NCBI GenBank assembly: GCA_026770585.1 | Contig: MU646716.1 | Location: 76,303 to 87,100 of the forward strand | DNA: 10,798 nucleotides | Direction: 5' to 3' | Source of the DNA: Baffinella frigidus | Lineage: Eukaryota > Cryptophyceae > Cryptomonadales > Baffinellaceae | Shown here: positions 1-5,770 of the stretch, piece by piece | Layout: each line of letters opens with the position of its first letter | How positions within the stretch are numbered: the stretch's first letter is position 1 | Program-made: the position numbers and the translations under genes | Notes under the pieces: model-generated | Told to the model about the DNA's origin: nothing | What the model saw: the letters and a program-made list of their open reading frames with translations, nothing else | Databases searched by the model: none

Positions 1-68
<68 letters not shown>

Positions 69-350
69 CGGACATAGAGGGAGAGAGAGAAAGAGAGACA
101 GAGAGAGAAAGAAAGAGAGAGAGAAAGAAAGAGAGAGAAAGCGCGCGCGAGAGAGAGAGAAAGAAATAAATAGAGAACGAGAGAGAGAGAGAGAGAAAGA
201 GAAAGAGAAAGAGAGAGAGCGCGCGAGAGAGAAAGATCGAGAGAGCGCGCGCGCGCCCGAGAGAGAGAGCGCGCGCGAGAGATAGGGCGAGAGAGACAGA
301 GCGCGCGAGAGAGAGCGGGAGAGCGCGAGAGAGACAGAGACAGAGAGAGG
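1..350. repeat. GA-rich microsatellite with GC-alternating interruptions
   Basis: Almost pure alternating GA with short AAAGA, GACA and CGCGCG interruptions, the latter mainly at about 141-150, 219-226, 245-258, 270-278 and 301-308. All purines fall on the plus strand apart from those CG blocks. No reading frame here is credible because any frame encodes only low-complexity Arg/Glu. The window starts inside the tract, so its full length is unknown. Confidence 0.95.
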
Positions 351-369
351 ACAGGGTTTATTGATGAAG

Positions 370-435
370 ACCTGGGAAGGCATGAGGAGCCAGTGCTGGA
401 GAGAGAGAGTGAGCGAGACAGAGAGACAGAGAGAC

Positions 436-474
<39 letters not shown>

Positions 475-540
475 CAGACAGAGGCATGCAGAGGTGAGGA
501 TTGGTGGAGGTGGACCTGGGAAGGCATGAGGAGCCAGTGC
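370..540. repeat. 27-bp direct repeat flanking a second GA tract
   Basis: The same 27 bases occur at 370-396 and 514-540, beginning ACCTGGGAAGGCATGAGGAG and ending CCAGTGC. A second GA/GACA microsatellite (about 398-483) and a short GGTGAGGATTGG spacer lie between them. The arrangement fits a local duplication around an expanding microsatellite. The 74-codon open frame across it is Arg/Glu repeat translation and is not called as a gene. Confidence 0.85.
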
Positions 541-560
541 GGCGTCCCCGACGCAACCTT

Positions 561-914
561 TCAGGGTTCAGGCTTTGGGGTTTAGGGTTCAGGGTTTAGA
601 TTTTAGGTCTTGGGTTTTGGGGGTTTAGGGATTAGGGTTTAGGGATAAGGGTTGAGGGATTAGGGATTAGGGGTTCGGGGTTAGGGTTTAGGGTTGAGGG
701 TTTAGGGTTTAGGGTTTAGGGTTTAGGGTTTAGGGTGTAGGGTTTGGGGTGTAGGGTTTAGGGTTTAGGGTTTAGGGTTTAGGGTTTAGGGTGTGGGGTG
801 TGGGGTGTAGGGTTGAGGGTTTAGGACTTAGGGGTTAGGGTTTAGGGTTTAGGGTTTAGGGTTTAGGGTTTAGGGTTTAGGGTGTAGGGTGTAGGGTGTA
901 GGGTTGAGGGTTTC
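561..914 (+). repeat. Interstitial telomere-like TTTAGGG heptamer array
   Basis: Begins as irregular TTTAGGG-related sequence and becomes a strict 7-base array from about 701. There are five perfect TTTAGGG units at 701-735, further perfect units at 757-791 and six at 841-882. Between them sit same-length variants TGTAGGG (736-742, 750-756, 883-903), TGTGGGG (792-805), TTTGGGG and TTGAGGG. TTTAGGG is the plant/algal/dinoflagellate telomere repeat. The internal position and variant content show this is not an active chromosome end. The G-rich plus strand could form quadruplexes (inference). Confidence 0.93.
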
Positions 915-966
915 ACCAGCAGCCGCACTGCCACTTCTCGCGGCCCCTCCTTCTGGTCAACCTGTT
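915..966. other. Short unique spacer between heptamer arrays
   Basis: About 50 bases of non-repeat sequence (beginning CACCAGCAGCCGCACTGCCA) interrupt two heptamer arrays. TTCTCGCGG occurs here at about 935 and again in similar context at about 1092 (CCTTCTCGCGGAC), hinting that the two junctions are related. No gene is seen. Confidence 0.5.
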
Positions 967-1082
967 TGGGGTTTGGGGTTTGGGGGTTGGGTTGTGGGGT
1001 TTGGAGTTTGGAGTTTGGGGTTTGGGGTTTAGGGTTTGGGGTTTAGGGTTTAGGGCTTAGGGTTTAGGGTTTGGGGTTTAGG
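967..1082 (+). repeat. TTTGGGG/TTTAGGG heptamer array
   Basis: Degenerate heptamers dominated by TTTGGGG and TTTAGGG, same orientation as the 561-914 array. Ends abruptly at the unique sequence GGCGTCAGTCC. Confidence 0.88.
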
Positions 1083-1430
1083 CGTCAGTCCTTCTCGCGG
1101 ACTCACCGTATCGCGACCGAGGCTCGTCACCTGTCAAGTGCTTCACAGAGCCCGTGTACTCTCAGCCCTCAACCACCACTGCACGGCGAGTGGAAGCCAC
1201 GAGGCAAACGTTGACACTGAGAGGTGAGGTCCAGCTCTGCCTGAGTTTATTCTGGCTCGTCCTTGAAAGTACTCAAGAGCAGAAATCCAGTACACAAGGG
1301 CGAATGGAAAGCCTTCAGGACGAGCAAAACTGAGGCAGAGAACAAAACTGAGGCAGAGCTAGGAAGCAAGCTGGTCGGTGCCACCCCACTGAGAGGTGAG
1401 AGCGAGAGGTGGGGGTGAGGGTGCGAGGGC
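1083..1430. other. Unique sequence without a recognised gene, holding a foldback
   Basis: Non-repeat sequence of mixed composition. Two features stand out: the inverted repeat at 1233-1360, and the word CACTGAGAGGTGAG present at 1215-1228 and 1387-1400, which brackets that inverted repeat as a direct repeat. CTGGTCGGTGCCACCCC also occurs twice (1371-1387 and 1482-1498). No open frame with protein-like character is visible. Confidence 0.5.
1233..1360. repeat. Foldback / inverted repeat with duplicated right arm
   Basis: Left arm 1233-1263 carries AGCTCTGCCTGAGTTT, then GCTCGTCCT. The right arm carries AGGACGAGC (1317-1325) and then AAACTGAGGCAGAGCT (1345-1360), which pairs with the left end with one mismatch. 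The right arm contains an extra tandem copy of CAAAACTGAGGCAGAG (1325-1340 and 1343-1358, period 18). The arms therefore match in order with an 18-bp insertion on the right. It is flanked at some distance by the direct repeat CACTGAGAGGTGAG. A small non-autonomous foldback element is one reading; local palindromic rearrangement is another. Confidence 0.7.
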
Positions 1431-1431
1431 G

Positions 1432-1481
1432 CCCTACACGCTACACCCTACGCGCTACACCCTGGACCCTACACCCTCAAC
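1432..1481 (-). repeat. Short C-rich heptamer block (CCCTACA type)
   Basis: Units of the CCCTACA/CGCTACA/CCCTGGA type, the opposite strand of TGTAGGG, run opposite to the arrays on both sides. The block is followed by a C-rich spacer to about 1560. Confidence 0.8.
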
Positions 1482-1640
1482 CTGGTCGGTGCCACCCCCC
1501 GCGCCCTCCCCCGCCCCAGCGTGCGCCCGGATCACTTCCTTACCAAAGTCCCACATTGCCCTGATCCAGGGTGCATCGCGTAGGGGTTAGGGTGTGTAGG
1601 GGTGTGGGTCGAGGGTTTAGGCACTGTCGGGTTTGGGGGT

Positions 1641-1755
1641 CCAGGGTGTGTAGGGTCTGGGGTCCAGGGTGTGTAGGGTGTGGGGTCCAGGGTGTGTAGG
1701 GTGTGGAGTCCAGGGTGTGTAGGGTGTGGGGTCCAGGGTGTGTAGGGTGTGGGGT
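1641..1755 (+). repeat. 23-bp minisatellite, five copies
   Basis: Five head-to-tail copies of a 23-bp unit begin CCAGGGTGTGTAGGGT (1641, 1664, 1687, 1710, 1733), differing at only one or two positions. The unit is assembled from telomere-like words TGTAGGG and TGTGGGG plus GTCCA. Similar but irregular sequence extends left to about 1585. Open minus-strand frames of 95-100 codons over it translate to Pro/Thr/His repeats and are not genes. Confidence 0.95.
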
Positions 1756-2092
1756 GCATGGTTGAGGCACACGGTGCCGGTGTGGGCACAGAGTCATGGC
1801 GGGGAGATGCCCACTCTCTTCTGTCAAGGATCATTCTGGGAACGGTTCAGTTGTGGGAATGTTCACTAGCAAGTGTAAGTTGCGTGTGGGGTCCCGAATC
1901 CCGAAAGGTTCGGTAGTGCCAGCAGGTTCAGCAGGTGTGGGTATCTAGGGAAGCCTAAGTGAATCTACTTATGAGGACGCATAACCTGCATCCTTAGGTG
2001 CCCTTAGAGCCTAGATACCCACATCAGGGCCAGTAGGCTCCATAGCAGCGGACTTGCCTTGGATGTCTCCTCCAAATAAGTGTGGAATTGAG
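1756..2092. other. Unique sequence, no gene seen, contains an inverted repeat
   Basis: Ordinary-complexity sequence with no protein-like frame. Its only recognised structure is the inverted repeat 1936-2023, listed separately. Confidence 0.45.
1936..2023. repeat. Nested inverted repeat, 14-bp perfect arms
   Basis: TGTGGGTATCTAGG (1936-1949) is perfectly complementary to CCTAGATACCCACA (2010-2023), separated by 60 bases. Inside, CCTAAG (1954-1959) and CTTAGG (1993-1998) give a second nested pairing. The total of 88 bp fits a small foldback or MITE-like unit. No convincing target-site duplication was seen at its ends. Confidence 0.75.
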
Positions 2093-2176
2093 AGTCTGGG
2101 TTTGATAGTTTGGGGTTGAGAATTTGGGGTTGAGAGTTTGGGGTTGAGAGTTTGGTGTTGATAGTTTGGGGTTGAG
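2093..2176 (+). repeat. 14-bp tandem repeat, six copies
   Basis: Six contiguous units of AGTTTGGGGTTGAG or near variants start at 2093, 2107, 2121, 2135, 2149 and 2163. The first and fifth are the most divergent. The period is two heptamers, so this is probably a homogenised derivative of the telomere-like array. The minus strand translates to Asn/Pro/Gln/Ser repeats, a typical false open frame. Confidence 0.93.
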
Positions 2177-2570
2177 GGTGTGTGGTTTCGGGGTGCGACT
2201 TGGATTCGTCAGTGGTGGCGGTGAAGTTGGTGATCTTGAAGCCTTGCACCGACCCCGCGATCTCCGGAAACCACTCAAACAATTCCTTGAACTCTTTGCC
2301 TGCTCCCACGCCACGTCACAAGCGGGAGTGTTATACACTCTCGTTCGCGCTAAAAGTCTCAACGTACCTTATCCTGGTACAGATTCTTAAAACCTCGCCA
2401 GCAAAGGGCTCCAATTCCTCTGTTCCTGCTCCCCGGGGGGCGTGCTTTCGCATGTCAGCAACGTGGATCCGTTGGCACACCCTACCACTCCAGGATGGAA
2501 CCCTGGGCGTTTCGAGGCGTGGTTGCAGCGGTGCCGACGGGTTTGTGCTACCCCCGGCCGGGGAGTCTAT
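2177..2570. other. Unique sequence, no recognised gene
   Basis: About 390 bases of mixed composition. A plus-strand frame of 136 codons (2182-2592) and competing minus-strand frames cover it. None has a recognisable motif or a codon bias that distinguishes one frame, and the plus frame ends in the adjacent C-rich repeat. Confidence 0.4.
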
Positions 2571-2816
2571 ACACACCCTACCTGAGTCCTGACACCCTTA
2601 CTCGGCCCAAATTCCACACAAACTCCACACAAACGCGAACGTCCATACACACCCTATCTAGCTGGCACCCCTTTCTAGGCAGCAACCTGACGCGTCAGGC
2701 AGCAACCTGTGTATACAGCCCAAGTCCCACACAAACCCTGGACCCTGATTCCTGGACCCTGCACCCTGCAGCCCCACCTCCAAATCCTCAACCCCCAACA
2801 GATCTGCGCTGGGACC
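2571..2816 (-). repeat. C-rich degenerate repeat zone with short tandem duplications
   Basis: Contains TCCACACAAAC twice in tandem (2613-2623, 2624-2634), AGGCAGCAACCTG twice with period 20 (2677-2689, 2697-2709), and heptamers CCCTGGA, CCCTGAT, TCCTGGA, CCCTGCA, CCCTGCA at 2736-2770. The last are C-strand telomere-like variants, opposite in orientation to the array that follows. Confidence 0.75.
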
Positions 2817-2831
2817 GAAGTTGAGGGTCTA

Positions 2832-2900
2832 GGGGTCACGCATCGTTGCGGGTTCAGGGGGCATGCATCATTCCGGGTTCAGGGGCCGTGCATGGTTGAA
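2832..2900 (+). repeat. 25-bp tandem repeat, about 2.7 copies
   Basis: Units at 2832-2856 and 2857-2881, and a partial one at 2882-2900, share the frame GGGG..C..GCAT..TT..GGGTTCA. The unit contains GGGTTCA, a heptamer variant, next to a GCATGCATCATT-type core. Confidence 0.8.
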
Positions 2901-2917
2901 GGGGTTGCACAAGGGGG

Positions 2918-3117
2918 CATGGGTTACGGTTTATGGTTTATGGTTTATGGTTAATGGTTTATGTTTCATAGTTTATGGTTTTGGGGTTTATGGTTTGGGG
3001 GTTAGGGCGTAGGGTGTAGGGTGTAGTGTAGGGTTGAGGGTGTAGGGTGTAGGGTGTAGGGTTTGGGGTGTAGTTTGTAGGGTGTAGGGTTGAGGGTGTA
3101 GGGTGTAGGGTGTAGGG
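2918..3117 (+). repeat. TTTATGG and TGTAGGG heptamer arrays
   Basis: The first part (about 2920-2995) uses TTTATGG, an unusual variant in which the first G of the telomere heptamer is replaced by T. The second part (about 3000-3117) uses TGTAGGG with TTGAGGG. A 35-base block (five heptamers) at 3027-3061 is repeated exactly at 3083-3117, offset 56 bases, so the longer duplication is also a multiple of seven. Confidence 0.9.
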
Positions 3118-3700
3118 CGACCTGCAGAGACAACCTTCCAAAGAGGAAGTTCAACGCAGATCTCCGCAGCAGTGCGCGCCTGCCGGTGTCGAGATTTACG
3201 TGCGTCAGGTTACGAGGCTGGGCAAGTTGTGTTAGGTTACGAGCCTCGGCATCTGGGGGTTCATAACCTGATTGCCGGTTTCGAGGGTTGCGTGCGTCTT
3301 AGCCACACAACCGGTTATTTTTGGCCCAAATCGGGCTACCACAGGCTCCTAGGTCTGATCGTTTAGGGGTTTTCAAAATCCCTTCGAAGTCCGCCGTGTG
3401 GATGTGGAAGTTGAAATCAGATCTCCGCCGCAGTGCGCGCCTGCCGGTTTCGAGGTTTGCGTTCGTCAGGTTACGAGGCTGGGCAAGTTGTGTTAGGTTA
3501 CGAGCCTCGGTATCTGGGGCATCATAACCTGATTACCGGTTTCGAAGTTTGCTTGCGTAAGGTTATGAGGCTGGGAAATAAGGTTGTGTTAGGTTACGAG
3601 CCTCGGTATCTGGGGGTTCACAACCTGATTGCCTGTTTCGAGGTTTGCGTGCGTCTCAGGTTACGAGTTGTCACCCACACTGCGGGCTTCACAGGGGGTT

Positions 3701-3719
3701 TCGGGCTCTGAGAGCCCGA
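3701..3719. repeat. Near-perfect 19-bp palindrome
   Basis: TCGGGCTCT, one central G, then AGAGCCCGA: nine-base arms with a single-base centre. It sits just before the tail module of the mosaic. It is not followed by a T run, and in this eukaryotic setting it is not called a terminator. Confidence 0.75.
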
Positions 3720-3720
3720 G

Positions 3721-3800
3721 TTTCCGTTGCCTTATCCGTAGGAACCCCCGTATATCCCTACGGGTTGCCTACCGTAGGGTCCTAGGTCTGGTCGCGTAGG
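3721..3800 (+). repeat. Tail module with alternative CCGTAGG hairpins
   Basis: CCGTAGG (3736-3742), CCTACGG (3757-3763) and CCGTAGG (3772-3778) mean that the middle word can pair with either neighbour; the 3' pairing extends to eight bases (3756-3763 with 3772-3779). Related copies lie at 4014-4085 and, inverted, at 5238-5307. The first 29 bases of the module are identical in the inverted copy (5279-5307). Confidence 0.8.
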
Positions 3801-4013
3801 GGTTATTCAAAACCCCTCGCAGATCTCCACGGCAGTGCGCGCCTGCCGGTTGCGAGGTTTCCACCGTTACCTTAAGTTAACGGAGGTTCCACTTTTGCTG
3901 TGAGACGTTCCACGCTTGACGTTTGTCTCGGTGGGCAGCGCTCTTTCGAGGTTTGCGTGCGTCTTAGCCACACACCAGGCTACGGAGGGATCTTCGGCCC
4001 AAATCGGGCCACC

Positions 4014-4128
4014 TTTCCGTTACCTTATCCGTAGGAACCCCACTATATCCCGACGGGTTGCCTACCGCAGGGTCCTGGTCCTTGTTGCTTAGGGGTTATT
4101 CACAATCCCTTCGAAGTTCGCTGTGTGG
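4014..4128 (+). repeat. Second copy of the CCGTAGG tail module plus end word
   Basis: Begins TTTCCGTTACCTTATCCGTA and continues with ACGGGTTGCCTACCG and AGGGTCCTGGTC, diverged from 3721-3800 by scattered substitutions. It is followed by TTAGGGGTTATTCA and the end word ending CTGTGTGG at 4128. Substitutions in the palindromic words (CCCGACGG here for CCCTACGG) weaken one of the hairpins. Confidence 0.8.
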
Positions 4129-4206
4129 CTACATGTACCCTACACGCAGACCAATAAATCGTCGGCCCCCAACCTTGAACCCCTTACCCAAACTGTAAGG
4201 CTTAGA

Positions 4207-4441
4207 TGACGAGGCCGGGCAGTAAGGTTTTGTGAGGTTACGAGCCTCGGTATCTGGTGGTTCCCACGCGACGATGGCCTGTGTATCAAATTGGCCTGTT
4301 TGCAAAGTCAACTCACCCGCAAATCTGTCAACTTTGCGCGGATTCCGAACAAAAATACTTTTAGCAGTGCAGAAATAATAGAAAGACGTAATAGATTTGA
4401 TACACAGGTCATCATCGGCGCGTGGTCACAACCTGATTGCC
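4207..4441 (+). repeat. Dispersed module interrupted by the 4264-4425 element
   Basis: 4207-4263 follows the copy that precedes and includes 3588-3619, up to GGTATCTGGTGGTTC. The remainder of the module, TCACAACCTGATTGCC, resumes at 4426-4441, directly after the inverted-repeat element. Removing 4264-4425 and one copy of TC rebuilds the order seen intact at 3588-3633. This makes the module an internal reference for the unoccupied insertion site. Confidence 0.8.
4264..4425. mobile_element. 162-bp MITE-like inverted-repeat element with 2-bp TC duplication
   Basis: The ends are CCACGCG and CGCGTGG. The left arm 4264-4291 matches the reverse complement of the right arm 4395-4425 at 26 of 28 positions with one 3-base gap. 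The inner 14 bases CCTGTGTATCAAAT (4278-4291) and ATTTGATACACAGG (4395-4408) are perfect. TC flanks both sides (4262-4263 and 4426-4427), and the split repeat module gives independent support for an insertion. The 103-base core has no coding capacity, so it would need a transposase from elsewhere. The superfamily is not assigned. A 2-bp duplication alone is weak; the paired evidence of arms plus split module is stronger. Confidence 0.75.
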
Positions 4442-4731
4442 CAGGCTCGCAACCTGAGACTCACCGCCCGTTGCCAGGCTCGTACCCTCAGCCCCAGGTT
4501 TGGGTGTCCACTTCGCAGCCACCGGGGGCATTACGGATGCAGTCCATCTCAACGATGTGTACTAGAATCTTATCCATTTGCGTTGGATTATAACCGCGTT
4601 TCCCCAGGATATCCGGGGGGGGAGGAACTCGGCCTAGTGGGGTTCAAAGATTGGGGGTCGACGGTCTTTTGGGCTGCGTGTAGGGTAGGTTGGAGGTGAC
4701 GCGGTTCCAAGCAGCGTTGGGTGGTGTGTTC
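4427..4731. other. Degenerate repeat remnants and unique sequence, no gene seen
   Basis: After the resumed module, CCAGGCTCGCAACCTGAG and CCAGGCTCGTACCCTCAG (within 4440-4491) read on the minus strand as CAGGTTGCGAGCCTGG-type words, so they look like inverted relatives of the GAGCCTCGG family. The rest, to 4731, is unique. Competing 100-codon plus-strand frames lack recognisable motifs. Confidence 0.5.
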
Positions 4732-4938
4732 TAGAGCCAATATGGTAGGACTTGGCCAAAGCGAAGTTCGAACTAGCGAGATTGCGAACTTCTAGATGGA
4801 CTCTTTTGGACATGTAGTGTTTTAAATTCAAATTTTGCAGTACAAATCGGTGTTTACTAATAATTACGGTCCATCTAAAAGTTCGGAATCTCGCTAGTTC
4901 GAACTTCGCTTTGGCCAAGTCCTACCATATTGGCTCTA
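4732..4938. mobile_element. 207-bp MITE-like element with 70-bp terminal inverted repeats
   Basis: The left arm 4732-4801 and right arm 4869-4938 are reverse complements at 68 of 70 positions, with two substitutions and no gaps. The termini read TAGAGCCAATATGGTAGG and its complement. If the outer TA on each side is a target duplication, the element proper is GAGCC...GGCTC at 4734-4936, which would fit the TA preference of Tc1/mariner-type elements (inference; no transposase is present). The 67-base loop is AT-rich and non-coding. The near identity of the arms suggests a young copy or arm correction. Minus-strand open frames through it (4634-4918) only read the arms and are not genes. Confidence 0.85.
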
Positions 4939-5054
4939 CCTACCCTTCTTCCTCTTTATTACTCTCGATACAGGTCCTAAATCAGGTCCTTTAGCCTTGA
5001 GTTGAGTGATACAATAGCCTATGAGCCTGGAGAACGGGCCCGCCTCAGAAACGT

Positions 5055-5078
5055 GAGCTATGCCATTTGGCATAGCTC
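5055..5078. repeat. Perfect 11-bp stem with 2-base spacer
   Basis: GAGCTATGCCA, TT, TGGCATAGCTC: a 24-base inverted repeat with perfect arms. Such a tight palindrome may extrude in DNA, or fold in RNA with the innermost pairs opened. Nothing adjacent marks it as part of an RNA gene. Confidence 0.85.
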
Positions 5079-5100
5079 TCGGCACTGCCAAATTGAGGGG

Positions 5101-5140
5101 TACCGTGCAGAGTTCGTCCGTACAGTGCAGTGTTCGCCGC
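5101..5140 (+). repeat. 20-bp tandem duplication
   Basis: TACCGTGCAGAGTTCGTCCG (5101-5120) and TACAGTGCAGTGTTCGCCGC (5121-5140) match at 17 of 20 positions. Confidence 0.7.
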
Positions 5141-5237
5141 AAGGGTTGAGTGGTGTTGACGAGTGAGTGTTTCGGTGTCACGTCGGAGTGATTTTAATTG
5201 TTGAGGTGTTTGACATGGTGTATAATCCTTGAGCGAT

Positions 5238-5307
5238 AAGACCTACGACCCTGCGGTAGGCAACCCGTAGGGACACAGGGGGGTTCCTACGGATAAGGCA
5301 ACGGAAA
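5238..5307 (-). repeat. Inverted copy of the CCGTAGG tail module
   Basis: The reverse complement follows 3721-3800 closely: TTTCCGTTGCCTTATCCGTA, then GGAACCCCC, CCCTACGGGTTGCCTACCG and AGGGTC.TAGGTCT in order. It keeps the same hairpin words. It is followed by GTCGGCC...GGCCGAC (5308-5327), a hairpin form of the CCCAAATCGGG word, and then by the end word in direct orientation (5329-5353). The segments have thus been rearranged relative to each other. Confidence 0.8.
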
Positions 5308-5328
5308 GTCGGCCCGATTTTGGCCGAC

Positions 5329-5353
5329 AATCCCTTCGTAGTCCGCTGTGTGG
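5329..5353 (+). repeat. End word of the mosaic in direct orientation
   Basis: Starts AATCCCTTCGTAGTCCGCTG and ends TGTGG, matching 3377-3401 and 4104-4128 with a few substitutions. It lies directly beside modules in the opposite orientation, marking a rearrangement breakpoint near 5327. Confidence 0.75.
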
Positions 5354-5415
5354 TTGGTACCACGAAATTGAGTGTTTCGAGTGGAAACAAACGCACCCCA
5401 CCCAGTCGGAATTCA

Positions 5416-5563
5416 TAGGGAAACTTCCGGAAAGTTGGCTAGTTTCCCTACGGAATTAGGTAGGACCTAGCTACCGTAGGCCGTAGGGCTCCTAGGACCT
5501 CCTTTCCTACGAGCCCTCGGCCTACGGTAGGAGGTCCTAGGCAATGCCGTAGGCGAAACTACC
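5416..5563. repeat. Large CCGTAGG foldback, about 50-bp imperfect arms
   Basis: The left arm about 5439-5490 pairs with about 5512-5563. The best block is CTACCGTAGGCCGTAGGGCT (5471-5490) against AGCCCTCGGCCTACGGTAG (5512-5530), with one bulge. Outer blocks TAGGACCT/AGGTCCTA and AGTTTC.CTACGG/CCGTAG.GAAACT continue the pairing. The loop 5491-5511 itself contains CCTAGGACCTCC, complementary to GGAGGTCCTAGG at 5530-5541, so alternative folds exist. A smaller nested inverted repeat, TAGGGAAAC (5416-5424) with GTTTCCCTA (5442-5450), overlaps the left arm. The words CTACCGTAGG and CCTAGG are shared with the mosaic tail module, so both probably belong to one family. No coding capacity. Confidence 0.8.
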
Positions 5564-5770
5564 TTCATTTTCGGGAGTTTTATGGCTGGAATGTACCTTT
5601 GTGCGGCGAGTCGGGGACATTGGATCCTGGAGGGTTGATATCGCGCGCTTGCCGCCGAGCGCCCCGAAACCAAGAGAGCTGCTACTCGTCGACGAGCTTG
5701 ACGACCCGGCTGAGATGTTCCGGGCACAAGACCCTGCTGGCGCGGTCAGTGTTCAGCACTCAGGGTGGAT
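5564..5770. other. Unique spacer, no gene recognised
   Basis: About 200 bases of moderate GC. Overlapping open frames at 5599-5913 run on into the following heptamer array, where they become GFRVQGSGFRVQG-type repeats, so the frames are products of the repeat rather than a gene. Confidence 0.4.

Larger units (their letters stand above)
3145..4263 (+). repeat. Mosaic of dispersed repeat modules (GAGCCTCGG / CCGTAGG family)
   Basis: Several modules recur in the same order. A head module starting CAGATCTCC and running through GCAGTGCGCGCCTGCCGG lies at 3157, 3418 and 3820. A 46-base middle module starting GTTAGGTTACGAGCCTCGG lies at 3231-3276, 3492-3537 and 3588-3633, and partly at 4232-4263. 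A TTGGCCCAAATCGGGC-type word lies near 3322 and 3996. A tail module carrying CCGTAGG palindromes lies at 3721-3800 and 4014-4085. An end word starting AATCCCTTCGAAGT lies at 3377-3401 and 4104-4128. Local hairpins recur, for example CGAGGCT (3213-3219) with AGCCTCG (3242-3248). Open frames here do not share a conserved protein between copies, so this is non-coding repeat DNA. Confidence 0.85.
4939..5237. other. Unique spacer with a short hairpin and a 20-bp tandem duplication
   Basis: No gene is recognised; an 81-codon minus-strand frame here has no motif. CAGGTCCT occurs twice about 14 bases apart near 4970-4990. The hairpin 5055-5078 and the tandem 5101-5140 are listed separately. Confidence 0.45.

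Noticed and set aside
561-914. A true chromosome end (telomere)
   Set aside because: The array contains many variant units, is followed by 9.9 kb of other sequence, and arrays of both orientations occur across the window, so it is interstitial.
1532-1834. Minus-strand open frames rich in His/Thr/Leu/Pro as a repeat protein gene
   Set aside because: They are direct translations of the 23-bp minisatellite and appear in more than one frame at once. No start context or unique domain is present.
2004-2592. Overlapping frames of 101-136 codons on both strands as genes
   Set aside because: They compete with each other, run through the 14-bp tandem or C-rich repeats, and show no recognisable motif or distinguishing codon bias.
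3172-3711. Paralogous small proteins from the repeated frames starting MRACR
   Set aside because: The similarity is nucleotide-level repeat identity. The frames are broken differently in each copy and the modules contain many hairpins, so they are non-coding repeats.
3701-3719. An intrinsic transcription terminator at the TCGGGCTCT palindrome
   Set aside because: No T run follows, and the eukaryotic repeat context makes a bacterial-type terminator irrelevant.
3145-4263. A CRISPR array
   Set aside because: Repeat modules are too long and irregularly spaced, spacers are not uniform, and the context is eukaryotic.
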